From Gammaproteobacteria bacterium (GTDB lineage Bacteria; Pseudomonadota; Gammaproteobacteria; Pseudomonadales; Pseudohongiellaceae), in contig JAWKZW010000001.1 in assembly GCA_041395725.1 (NCBI GenBank), positions 3,100,001-3,164,000 of the forward strand: DNA of 64,000 bases, in the 5' to 3' direction. Both the position numbers and the translations under genes were made by a program. Position 1 is the stretch's first letter. The number at the start of each line of letters is the position of its first letter. Below the pieces are notes generated by a model. The model had not been told where the DNA came from, made no database searches, and saw nothing but the letters and a program-made list of their open reading frames with translations. Shown here in pieces: positions 17,227 to 24,890 of the stretch.

Positions 17227-18372
17227 TCATGGGGTGAACACCATGGCCTGGCCAAAACCCAAAACGGTGGGCAGGTTGAGATAGCGCCCGTCACGGTATA
17301 CCTGCACCACCACCGCGTCTCCGGGGCGTTTATTCTGAAATTCCAGGATGATGGTTTCCTCATCTACCACGGCAGTATTGCCCACGCGGGTAATTACATC
17401 ACCGGGTAAGATCCCGGCCCTTTGGGCGGGCCCGCCGTCATCCACGTTTTCTACCAGCATGCCGCGAATATCCGGCACGCCGAAAAACAGCCCGCTGGTC
17501 TCTGCGTTTAAAACCTCTCCCGTCAATACGCCCAGATAGCCCGGGTTGTTGGCAATCGCCTCTGCCACCAACTCTTCCATAATAGTTATCGCGGTACTCA
17601 CCGGCGTTGCAAATCCTATGCCCTCAAAGCGACCTGTCTCGGAAAAGATGGACGAATTGATCCCAACCAGATTTCCGTTTCTGTCGATCAAAGCTCCACC
17701 ACTATTGCCGGGATTTATGGCGGCGTCAGTCTGAATCAGGTAGGAATCGGTATTTCCGGCCTGATTATCGATCCTGGCGCTGACGATGCCCTGGGACACA
17801 GACTGGCCTATGTTGCGGGGGTAGCCGATAGCGAACACCACGTCGCCCACGCTCAGCGTCGTGTCGTCTCCTCTTGGGATAGGCGTCAGGTCGTCCATGT
17901 TGATGTGTAGAACGGCAAGGTCATGGGTTTTATCGAATGCCACCAGGGTGGCCGGGGTGCTGCGGCCATCGGCAAGGGTGATGACTGACTCCGAGAGCCA
18001 CTGACTGACGACATGGAAATTTGTCAGTACGAAGCCATCAGAATTGACAATAACTCCGGATCCAAGACTGCTGTCCTGTTCTCCGAAGTAAAAGGTAATC
18101 TGGTCCTCAGATATCTGTTCGACACTCTCGAGGACCGCGGGTATTGCGTGGATGCTGACCACTGCCGGCGCGGCCCGGCTGATCGCGTCTGAGAACGTCA
18201 GGTTCTGGGGCGGCGGGCTGTTGACAGTCTCCAGCAGCAGGCTAAGCTCGTTAAGCTTCTGCATCTGCTGGTATTGCATAACGGTAACCGCCAGCAGCAC
18301 ACCGGCAAGGACCGGCCAGCTGCTGAACTGGAGAATTTTTCTTAATTGTTCCATCATATTTTGATCTTGCAT
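17227..18372 (-). CDS. degS: Periplasmic S1C serine protease DegS/AlgW
   Basis: A 381-residue membrane-anchored trypsin-like protease with one PDZ domain. An N-terminal helix (SSWPVLAGVLLAVTV) anchors it. The catalytic triad is His in LTNFHVV, Asp in THDLAVLH and Ser in NPGNSGGAL. The PDZ domain (from about residue 275) senses misfolded porin C-termini and triggers RseA/MucA cleavage to release sigma-E. The ATG at 18372 is chosen; a TTG at 18402 adds 10 residues and ATGs at 18357 and 18354 are also possible. Position beside hisD matches Pseudomonas algW. Confidence 0.92.
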   Translation of the reverse strand: MQDQNMMEQLRKILQFSSWPVLAGVLLAVTVMQYQQMQKLNELSLLLETVNSPPPQNLTFSDAISRAAPAVVSIHAIPAVLESVEQISEDQITFYFGEQDSSLGSGVIVNSDGFVLTNFHVVSQWLSESVITLADGRSTPATLVAFDKTHDLAVLHINMDDLTPIPRGDDTTLSVGDVVFAIGYPRNIGQSVSQGIVSARIDNQAGNTDSYLIQTDAAINPGNSGGALIDRNGNLVGINSSIFSETGRFEGIGFATPVSTAITIMEELVAEAIANNPGYLGVLTGEVLNAETSGLFFGVPDIRGMLVENVDDGGPAQRAGILPGDVITRVGNTAVVDEETIILEFQNKRPGDAVVVQVYRDGRYLNLPTVLGFGQAMVFTP

Positions 18373-18497
18373 CCGGGGCCACAGCCTGTTGCTGATCCGC
18401 AATTTTAGGAGGTGCCTCTGCTTAACTGAGGCCCTCTACGCTTACAGCCAGGCTACGCAGCCTACCGTCAATATACCGTGTCATAGGAGTCGTTGTC

Positions 18498-19259
18498 ATG
18501 CCAGCCACGTTAAATGCCATTGAATCGGAATTGGCCTCGGTACTCAGGCCGGAGCTATTCAACGATTATTGTCCCAACGGGTTGCAGGTGCAGGGGCGCA
18601 GCCAGATCAGCAGGCTGGTGAGTGGCGTCACCGCCTGTCAGGCATTGATAGACCGGGCCGTCACCGAGGGTGCAGATATGTTACTGGTCCATCATGGTTA
18701 TTTCTGGAAAGGTGAGGACCCGACCGTAACGGGCATCAAGCGGGCTCGAATACAAACCCTGCTGGCAAATCAGATCAGCCTGTTCGCCTACCATCTTCCT
18801 CTGGACGTCCATCCGCAGCTGGGTAACAACGCGCAGCTCGGAAAGCTGTTAGGGTTCCAGGTAACAGGTGAATTTGCCTGCTACCAGGGTAAGAATATCG
18901 GGCTGTTGGGCAGCCTGGAAACGGCTTGTTCTGCGGATCAGTTGGCAGCCCTGGTGGAATCGCGTCTCCACCGCATGCCACTTGTTATTCAGGGGAAGGA
19001 GGCGGAGATCCGCAAGATCGCCTGGTGTACTGGTGCAGCCCAGAATTATATCGAAGAGGCGGTAGCCGCGGGGGCGGATGCCTTTGTTACAGGTGAGGTT
19101 TCAGAGCCTACGGTTCACATTGCCCGGGAGTCAGGCATCTGCTTCATCGCCGCGGGCCACCATGCCACAGAACGCTATGGTGTTCAGGCCCTGGGCCACT
19201 ACCTGGCTGAGAAATTCCAGTTGCAGCACCAGTTCATCGATGTTGACAATCCCGTTTGA
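18498..19259 (+). CDS. Nif3-like dinuclear metal centre protein
   Basis: A 253-residue Nif3/YbgI family protein, often annotated as GTP cyclohydrolase 1 type 2. It has the metal-site motifs DMLLVHHGYFW, SLFAYHLPLDVHPQLGNN and AAGHHATERYG. The family forms toroidal hexamers with a dinuclear metal site; its role is not settled. Its position next to algW matches Pseudomonas. It has a good RBS (AGGAG) before the ATG. It converges on the cys remnant. Confidence 0.92.
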   Translation: MPATLNAIESELASVLRPELFNDYCPNGLQVQGRSQISRLVSGVTACQALIDRAVTEGADMLLVHHGYFWKGEDPTVTGIKRARIQTLLANQISLFAYHLPLDVHPQLGNNAQLGKLLGFQVTGEFACYQGKNIGLLGSLETACSADQLAALVESRLHRMPLVIQGKEAEIRKIAWCTGAAQNYIEEAVAAGADAFVTGEVSEPTVHIARESGICFIAAGHHATERYGVQALGHYLAEKFQLQHQFIDVDNPV

Positions 19260-19282
19260 ACCTGGGGAGACCGGTACCGGTT

Positions 19283-19816
19283 TCAGAGGATCCCGCTTTC
19301 CCGCAGCAGTTGGATTACCCGCTGCAGACATTCTTCTACCGACAGGCTGGCCGTATTCAGTTCCAGATTCGTATGTTCCGGCGGATCGTAGGGGAATGAC
19401 AGGCCAGGCACATCGACAGAGTCGCTGTTGTCGGCCGCTGCATAGAGGCCGCTAGGGTCACGCTGAATACACACCTCCATGGGTGGGTTCAGGTAAATAA
19501 TGAGGCAGTTGTCCTTGCCGATTACACTTAGCGCGTGTTCCCGCGAGTCACGATTAGGGGCGACAAAAGAGGCGCATCAGATCAATCCCGAATCGTTCAG
19601 GAATTTCGCGACATTGGCACTGCGCCGCAGGTTTTCCGCGCGCCCCTCGGCATCATGGGGGAGGTCCTTGCTGATGCCCAGCCGCATGGTTTTTCCGTCC
19701 AGTACCGTACTGACCCTGCCCATGTCGAACAACCTGCGTTCCAGGCCATGGGTGAGTGTGGATTTTCCTGAGCCTGAAACACCAATGAACATAACAGTTA
19801 CCGGGCGCTGATCGTA
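19283..19816 (-). pseudogene. cysC: Remnant of CysC (adenylylsulfate kinase) domain of cysNC
   Basis: This frame encodes an almost full APS kinase domain: QRPVTVMFIGVSGSGKST (Walker A), GLERRLFDMG, NLRRSANVAKFLNDSGLI, then an in-frame TGA at 19577-19579, then CASFVAPNRDSREHAL and RDPSGLYAAA to the natural C-terminus. APS kinase phosphorylates adenylylsulfate to PAPS. The upstream part runs into a CysN fragment in another frame, so the ancestor was a cysNC fusion as in Pseudomonas. The stop codon, the missing GTPase domain and the frameshifts make this a pseudogene. A fragment from the ATG at 19792 could still be translated but would lack the C-terminal half. Confidence 0.9.
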
Positions 19817-19947
19817 CCGTGATTGTTTTCATAGTCATCAAAGCAGACTTTTCGTTCCAGCGAAATTTCACAGAAGCCTATTTCGTTCAGCTCCAGCCCG
19901 GGTGCCGGATGCTGTGCCAGCGTGTTGACATCTACCTGGTGCCGGAT
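19798..19947 (-). pseudogene. cysN: C-terminal fragment of CysN (sulfate adenylyltransferase GTPase subunit)
   Basis: About 48 codons in a third frame read IRHQVDVNTLAQHPAPGL, then ELNEIGFCEISLERKV and CFDDYENNHGT before a stop at 19798. This matches the last beta-barrel domain of CysN. The GTPase domain and most of the barrel domains, roughly 380 residues, are absent. The fragment is joined upstream to CysD after the KIKTVR segment and downstream to CysC, with frame changes at both joints. Confidence 0.85.
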
Positions 19948-20682
19948 CGAACAGTTTTGATCTTGATTGCCGCCTTGTCGTCAATGGGCATGTGTTCGTC
20001 ATCAACCAGTATCTTCACGCCGTCCCTATTCACTACTGTTCTGGGTTTGGCGAAGTAGAGCGGTACAATGTCTAGATTGTTCAGATGGATGCACTGCCAG
20101 ATATCCAGCTCCGTCCAGTTTGACAGAGGGAACACGCGGATGCTTTCGCCCTTGTTCACTTTGCAGTTGCAGATATTCCATAGCTCGGGGCGCTGATTTT
20201 TTGGGTCCCACTGGTGGTTCTTAACCTCGGAAGGAAAATATTAGCTCTTTGGCCCGTGATTTTTCTTCATCACGACGCCCGCCGCCAAAAGCGGCATCGA
20301 AGTGGTATTTATCCAGTGCCTGTCGGAGGCCCTGGGTCTTTATGATATCGGTATGTTTTTCGCTGCCATGAGTAAACGGGCCAACGCCGGCCGCGACTCC
20401 TTCCTGGTTAATGCGTACGAGCAGGCTGAGTCCCAGTTTTTCCATCTGGCGGTCTCTGAACTCAATCATTTCACGAAATTTCCACGTCGTATCCACATGC
20501 ATGAACGGGAACGGTGGCTTGCCTGGATAAAACGCCTTCAGTGCTAGGTGTAACATTACCGAGGAGTCTTTTCCGACTGAGTAGAGCATCACCGGGTTGT
20601 TAAACTCTGCAGCGAATTCCCGGATTATATGAATACTCTCAGCTTCAAGTTGCTTGAGGTGTGTCAGGTTGTATTCGACCAT
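19932..20682 (-). pseudogene. cysD: Truncated, frameshifted cysD (sulfate adenylyltransferase small subunit)
   Basis: Residues 1-153 are intact from the ATG at 20682, including the PP-loop region PVMLYSVGKDSSVMLHLALK and GGGRRDEEKSRAKE. The frame then shifts by one extra base near 20225-20232: SFRG is followed by a stop, and KNHQWDPKNQRPELW continues in another frame. That frame runs through NKGESIRVFPLSNWTELDIW to KIKTVRS, where CysD stops about 75 residues early and CysN sequence begins. CysD with CysN forms APS from sulfate and ATP. This copy cannot make an active enzyme. Confidence 0.9.
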
Positions 20683-20737
20683 CGTGCTTTACAGGTGCGG
20701 TCGAATATCGGTGGGAGTGGTCAGGAATTGCCTGAAG

Positions 20738-20778
20738 GCCGGAAGCGGGGTGGAGGCTGTTAGCCCCCACCGCCGGCC
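20738..20778. terminator. Strong hairpin between zapG and the cysD remnant
   Basis: Inner arms at 20749-20758 and 20762-20771 pair over 10 bp with one mismatch around a GTT loop. Outer arms GGCCGG (20738-20743) and CCGGCC (20773-20778) extend the stem. It lies just after the zapG stop on the minus strand but has no adjacent T-run there. On the plus strand a T-run starts about 10 bases later. It is a plausible terminator, not a canonical one. Confidence 0.45.
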
Positions 20779-20807
20779 CTGGTTACTGTTTTTTTATCAT
20801 TGAAACC

Positions 20808-21629
20808 TTAGTTAGCTCTGTTTTTTTTATCTTCGTCTTCGTCTTCGTCTTCGTCGCCAGCATCGTCATCCTTCTCGTCGTCTTCCTCATCCTCGTCAGT
20901 CTGACTTTCTGTCTCCAGCTCCAGGACTTCTTCGCCAGGGACTTCCTGATCAGCACCAGCAACCTTTGGATTTTCCTCTTCCTCTTCACTCTCCGATCCA
21001 GAGATCTCTTCTTCAGAAGCGGCTTCAGCGTCCTCGTCGTCATCAGCCGGCGCCAGGTTTTCAGCGGCGGTTTTCTCGGACTCGGCCTCATCGGAGTCAG
21101 AATCGGAAACTTCCTGATTGTCACCCTGACTGTCCTGCTCTTCCTGTTGGGATGATTCGCTGTCCTCCAGTTCCTCACTCAGCACAGGCTCGTCTTCTTC
21201 AACGCTGGTCTTTTCGATACCGAAATCTTCAGCCAACGCACCTTTCTGGTCGGGGCTCTGTTTGGTGGCATAGTCCTTGGGAGGATTGAAGCCAAGTGCA
21301 CTGCTGCCTGAGCCCGCAGTATCGAACACCGCATCCGCCCCGGCCGGCAGTAATTTGTTGGCTACCTCAGAAGTACACAGGTCCTGTGCGCCCGTAGCCA
21401 GGTGTTGATAGACGTCCCGGTAACTTTGGGTCATTTGCTGAACCAGATCGGCAGTGACGTTAAAGTGATCGCTGACGTCGTCTTTGTATTGATCATGGCG
21501 CTCTTCGAGGCTCTTAACCTGCCCCTCCAGTTCCTTGATTCGTGTCGGGGTACCACTCAGGCGATTCGCGGACAAAGCACCAATGATTACGCCAAGGGCG
21601 AGACAGCCAATTCCAATTAACCAAAACAT
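20808..21629 (-). CDS. zapG: ZapG (YhcB, DUF1043) division-linked protein with long acidic tail
   Basis: A 273-residue protein. Residues 1-20 are one membrane helix (MFWLIGIGCLALGVIIGALS), followed by a coiled coil (about 30-80) with the DUF1043 pattern DHFNVTADLVQQMTQSYRDV and YQHLATGAQDLC. YhcB/ZapG links division, wall growth and envelope synthesis in E. coli, where it is about 130 residues. Here about 130 extra C-terminal residues contain 63 Asp or Glu and only 6 Lys or Arg. The extension ends in a DNA hexamer repeat. It lies next to zapE, as in Pseudomonas. Confidence 0.88.
   Translation of the reverse strand: MFWLIGIGCLALGVIIGALSANRLSGTPTRIKELEGQVKSLEERHDQYKDDVSDHFNVTADLVQQMTQSYRDVYQHLATGAQDLCTSEVANKLLPAGADAVFDTAGSGSSALGFNPPKDYATKQSPDQKGALAEDFGIEKTSVEEDEPVLSEELEDSESSQQEEQDSQGDNQEVSDSDSDEAESEKTAAENLAPADDDEDAEAASEEEISGSESEEEEENPKVAGADQEVPGEEVLELETESQTDEDEEDDEKDDDAGDEDEDEDEDKKNRAN
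20831..20855. repeat. CTTCGT hexanucleotide tandem repeat in zapG
   Basis: Four consecutive CTTCGT units on the plus strand encode the alternating Asp-Glu stretch near the ZapG C-terminus on the minus strand. Slippage in units of six would change tail length in frame. Confidence 0.75.
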
Positions 21630-21679
21630 AAATTATGCAGCCTTTGAATAGATTAGTTTTTATAAGATTGTTGAGTATT

Positions 21680-21708
21680 TTGAATTATGCGGAGTCGGGT
21701 AGTATAAC
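21680..21708 (+). promoter_or_regulatory. Candidate sigma-70 promoter for zapE
   Basis: TTGAAT (21680-21685) and TATAAC (21703-21708) are separated by 17 bp. They lie 89 bp before the zapE ATG, in the divergent zapG-zapE gap. Confidence 0.45.
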
Positions 21709-21796
21709 CGCATTGGCGGCATTTCGCCGTAAAAAGTTTTACTTTACAATCCCTGGATTCAGCCCTTTCGGCCGCTTTCGATCCTTCCGGACTTTA

Positions 21797-22921
21797 ATGG
21801 CATCACAGCAACTCAAGTCACCCCGGCAGCGCTATCAGCGGGATCTCGATACGAAGGTGATTCAGCTGGACCGGGCGCAACTCGAAGCCGTAAAGCGACT
21901 GGACACTCTGCATCGGGACCTGCTGCTGTGGCGGGAAAGGATGCAGTCCGGGCCACTGGGCCGGATAGCGATGTTCCTCAACAGGGAAGATCCCAACCCG
22001 CCGCGTGGGCTTTATTTCTGGGGTGGCGTGGGGAGAGGGAAGACCTACCTGATGGATGTATTTTATGAGTCTTTACCATTCCCCAACAAGCTCCGCACTC
22101 ATTTTCATCGCTTCATGCAGCGGGTTCACCATGAACTCAGCGGTCTGAAGGGGGAAAAAGATCCGCTGAAAAAAGTCGCAGGCCGTATCGCGGACGAGGC
22201 GTCGGTAGTCTGTTTTGACGAGTTTTTTGTTTCCGATATAGGGGATGCCATGATTCTGTCAGGGCTGCTTGAGGCTTTGTTTGAGCGCCACGTGGTGCTG
22301 ATCACCACTTCCAATATTGAACCTGACAGGCTCTACGAGAATGGCTTGCAGCGTGCCAGGTTTCTGCCGGCGATCAAGCTGTTAAGTGAAAATCTGGAAA
22401 CTTTTCACCTGGACGGAGGCACTGACTATCGGCTCCGTAACCTGGCCCGCGCCGAACTTTACCACTACCCCCTGAATGCCGAGGGTGACGCCGCGCTGCA
22501 ACGTAATTTCGCCAATCTAGCACCGGATTACGCAGAGGCACAGGTTGATCAGGTCATTGAAATACTCGGACGGCCCATTGTCAGTCGCTATGTCTCGGAC
22601 GACGTGGCCTGGTTCGACTTTGACCAGCTCTGTGGCGGTCCGAGAAGCGTGCACGACTATATCGAGCTCTCCCGAATTTACCATGCCGTGTTGCTGGGCA
22701 ATGTGCCCCAGCTTGGTGATCAGCGGGGTGATCAGGCCCGGCGTTTTGTCAATCTGGTCGATGAGTTGTATGATCGGGGTGTGAAGCTGATTATGACGGC
22801 GGCTGTCCCATTGCCGGATCTGTATAATGGGACCGGTCTCAGGGCCGAGTTTGAGCGGACGGGTAGCCGCCTGCTTGAGATGCAGTCACACGACTACCTG
22901 GCCCGTCCGCATAGGCCGTGA
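21797..22921 (+). CDS. zapE: Cell division ATPase ZapE (AFG1-like)
   Basis: A 374-residue AFG1-family P-loop ATPase. Walker A is GGVGRGKT (residues 76-83) and Walker B is VVCFDEFFVSDI, followed by LITTSNIEPDRLY. ZapE associates with the division ring late in constriction and destabilises FtsZ filaments under stress. The open frame begins at 21635, but the extra N-terminal 54 residues have no family match and overlap the likely promoter, so the ATG at 21797 (MASQQLKSPRQRYQ) is used. It is divergent from zapG. Confidence 0.93.
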   Translation: MASQQLKSPRQRYQRDLDTKVIQLDRAQLEAVKRLDTLHRDLLLWRERMQSGPLGRIAMFLNREDPNPPRGLYFWGGVGRGKTYLMDVFYESLPFPNKLRTHFHRFMQRVHHELSGLKGEKDPLKKVAGRIADEASVVCFDEFFVSDIGDAMILSGLLEALFERHVVLITTSNIEPDRLYENGLQRARFLPAIKLLSENLETFHLDGGTDYRLRNLARAELYHYPLNAEGDAALQRNFANLAPDYAEAQVDQVIEILGRPIVSRYVSDDVAWFDFDQLCGGPRSVHDYIELSRIYHAVLLGNVPQLGDQRGDQARRFVNLVDELYDRGVKLIMTAAVPLPDLYNGTGLRAEFERTGSRLLEMQSHDYLARPHRP

Positions 22922-23049
22922 AATTATTTTCCCGGTCTCTCGCGGTGGTTCCGGCGTTAATTCCTTTCGGGCCTGCCATGGCAGGATCAGCGTGACTCAG
23001 GCCAGGTATGAAAAAGTGACCGTGGGTGGAATTTTCTTGGGCAGGGCTA

Positions 23050-23078
23050 TTGAAAGTTCACGAACGCTCCGGTAGTAT
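23050..23078 (+). promoter_or_regulatory. Candidate sigma-70 promoter for rplM-rpsI
   Basis: TTGAAA (23050-23055), 17 bp, TAGTAT (23073-23078), ending 43 bp before the rplM ATG. A 14 bp perfect palindrome (22972-22985) lies upstream, between zapE and this promoter. Confidence 0.5.
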
Positions 23079-23121
23079 TCGCGCTCCTTGTACAAAGGCT
23101 CCAGGACTTAGGCGTTAGACG

Positions 23122-23550
23122 ATGAAGACTTTCAGTGCAAAACCCGGACAGGTAGAGCAAAACTGGCTGCTTATTGATGCAGACGGGTTGACTTTAGGCC
23201 GTATGGCGGCCGCGATTTCCACTCGCTTGCGGGGCAAGCACAAGGCTGAGTACACCGCCCACGTGGATACCGGTGACTTCGTCGTTGTGATCAATGCTGA
23301 TAAGGTTCACGTGACCGGAAACAAGGTATCTGACAAGATGTACCACGCTCACTCCGGTTATCCGGGCGGCCTGAAGTCCCAATCTTTTGGAGAACTACAG
23401 CAACGAGTGCCGGAAAAAGCCATTAAGCTGGCTGTAAAAGGGATGTTACCGCGCACCCCACTGGGGCGTGCCATGTTCAAAAAACTTAAAGTGTATGCCG
23501 GGCCAGAGCATCCCCACAGTGCCCAGCAACCCCAACCTATCGAGATCTAA
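23122..23550 (+). CDS. rplM: 50S ribosomal protein L13
   Basis: A 142-residue L13, an early-assembling 23S rRNA-binding protein. Landmarks are MKTFSAKPGQVEQNWLLIDA, HVTGNKVSDKMYHAHSGYPG and MLPRTPLGRAMFKKLKVYAG. In E. coli L13 represses its own mRNA leader; the leader here is only about 35 bases if the proposed promoter is right. rpsI follows by 18 bp. Confidence 0.99.
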   Translation: MKTFSAKPGQVEQNWLLIDADGLTLGRMAAAISTRLRGKHKAEYTAHVDTGDFVVVINADKVHVTGNKVSDKMYHAHSGYPGGLKSQSFGELQQRVPEKAIKLAVKGMLPRTPLGRAMFKKLKVYAGPEHPHSAQQPQPIEI

Positions 23551-23568
23551 CGAGGCATCAGGCGTTCT

Positions 23569-23961
23569 ATGGCTGCGACTCAATACTACGGCACAGGTCG
23601 GCGCAAGACCTCTACTGCAAGGGTCTTCCTGAAGAACGGCTCTGGCATCATTACCGTCAACAAACGACCATTGGACGGCTTTTTTGGTCGGGAAGTGGCA
23701 AGGATGATTGTGCGTCAGCCTCTGGAACTGGTCGAAATGACTGAGAAGTTCGATGTTTACGTCACAGTTCGGGGCGGTGGCAGCTTTGGTCAGGCTGGTG
23801 CAATTCGACACGGCATTACCCGGGCTCTGATGGAATACGATGAGGAGCTGCGGCCAACCTTGCGCAAGGCCGGATTCGTCACCCGTGATGCACGCGCAGT
23901 GGAGCGGAAGAAAGTCGGTCTGCGTAAGGCCAGGAAGAAGCCTCAGTTTTCCAAGCGTTAA
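23569..23961 (+). CDS. rpsI: 30S ribosomal protein S9
   Basis: A 130-residue S9. It begins AATQYYGTGRRKTSTARVFL and ends in the basic tail KKPQFSKR, whose final arginine region reaches the P-site tRNA in the ribosome. It is cotranscribed with rplM and followed by a clear terminator. Confidence 0.99.
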   Translation: MAATQYYGTGRRKTSTARVFLKNGSGIITVNKRPLDGFFGREVARMIVRQPLELVEMTEKFDVYVTVRGGGSFGQAGAIRHGITRALMEYDEELRPTLRKAGFVTRDARAVERKKVGLRKARKKPQFSKR

Positions 23962-23994
23962 GCGTTTAAAGATTTTAAACCTGAATCTATTTTC

Positions 23995-24031
23995 AACGCC
24001 GGTCCTGCTCGCAGGATTCGGCGTTTTTTTA
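23995..24031 (+). terminator. Rho-independent terminator of rplM-rpsI
   Basis: Outer arms AACGCCG (23995-24001) and CGGCGTT (24019-24025) with inner arms TCCTGC and GCAGGA form a nested stem. A run of seven T residues begins within the last arm. This is the clearest intrinsic terminator in the window. Confidence 0.9.
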
Positions 24032-24095
24032 TTTCTTTCAAGGCGTTAGGGTCTTTAGTTCGAGTCGGGAAGTGGCGCCGCCCAACAAAATCCAC

Positions 24096-24124
24096 TTGAA
24101 AAAAAAGGCAAAATTAACTAACAT
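24096..24124 (+). promoter_or_regulatory. Candidate promoter and leader of petABC
   Basis: TTGAAA (24096-24101), 17 bp, TAACAT (24119-24124). If used, it gives a leader of about 155 bases before the petA GTG. The 326 bp between rpsI and petA hold the rpsI terminator, this promoter and no gene. Confidence 0.5.
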
Positions 24125-24287
24125 GCTGCCGGTTTTGCTGGCCTCATCGCGGGCAGCCATAACCCGATTCCACACGTGAACACTTAAGTAGTTTGATCCA
24201 GACAGCGGCTCTCCTAAGTAACTGAAGGCTGCACCCCGGCTCAATGCTTGATTTTGAAATAGCTAGCTCTGATAGGAGATTTATAAG

Positions 24288-24890
24288 GTGACTGACGACA
24301 GTACTAATACTGGCCGCAGGCGTTTTTTAGTGGGCTCAACCTCTGCCGTAGGTGCAGTAGGTGTCGTGGGAGCCGCTGTACCGTTTGTCGGCTCCTGGAA
24401 CCCGAGCGCCCGGGCGCGGGCAGCTGGTGCACCGGTACGTATAGATGTGAGCCGGCTCCAGGAAGGCGAAATTCTTGGGCCAATTCCTGCCTGGCGCGGA
24501 CGACCAATCTTCGTGGTTAAACGCACCGAAGAGGCGCTCAGCGCGCTCACCACCATGGCCGACCGCCTGACAGACCCTGCCTCCGAGCAGCCCGAGCAGC
24601 CAGGCTATGCGCAGAATGAGTACCGCTCCCGTCGTCCCGAGATCCTGGTTCTGGTCGGCTTGTGCCCGCATTTGTTCTGCTCGCCCACGCCCCATATCGA
24701 ATTGCAGCCGGAGCCTTTTGATGCCGATTGGAATGGCGGGTTCTTCTGCCCCTGTCATGGCTCCCGTTTCGATCTGGCCGGCCGCGTTTACAGTGGATCA
24801 CCGGCTTCACGAAACATGGAAGTCCCTCCCTACTCCTATGAAAGTGACAATGTTCTCGTTGTCGGTATAGACGAGGAGAATCCGGCATGA
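24288..24890 (+). CDS. petA: Ubiquinol-cytochrome c reductase Rieske iron-sulfur subunit
   Basis: A 200-residue Rieske protein. A twin-arginine signal-anchor (NTGRRRFLVGSTSAVG) leads into one membrane helix. Cluster ligands are Cys126 and His128 in box I and Cys154 and His157 in box II (CPCHGS); Cys131 and Cys156 are the expected disulfide. Box I reads CPHLFC where the family has CTHLGC, so two usually conserved positions differ. It takes electrons from ubiquinol to cytochrome c1. The start is GTG with a TAGGAGA Shine-Dalgarno. It overlaps the cytochrome b gene by 4 bp. Confidence 0.96.
   Translation: MTDDSTNTGRRRFLVGSTSAVGAVGVVGAAVPFVGSWNPSARARAAGAPVRIDVSRLQEGEILGPIPAWRGRPIFVVKRTEEALSALTTMADRLTDPASEQPEQPGYAQNEYRSRRPEILVLVGLCPHLFCSPTPHIELQPEPFDADWNGGFFCPCHGSRFDLAGRVYSGSPASRNMEVPPYSYESDNVLVVGIDEENPA

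Noticed and set aside
19577..19579. In-frame TGA in the cysC remnant as a selenocysteine codon
   Set aside because: The locus also has a frameshift, a large deletion and out-of-frame joints, and the position is not a conserved catalytic cysteine in the family. Decay is the simpler explanation; I did not find a convincing SECIS-like stem.
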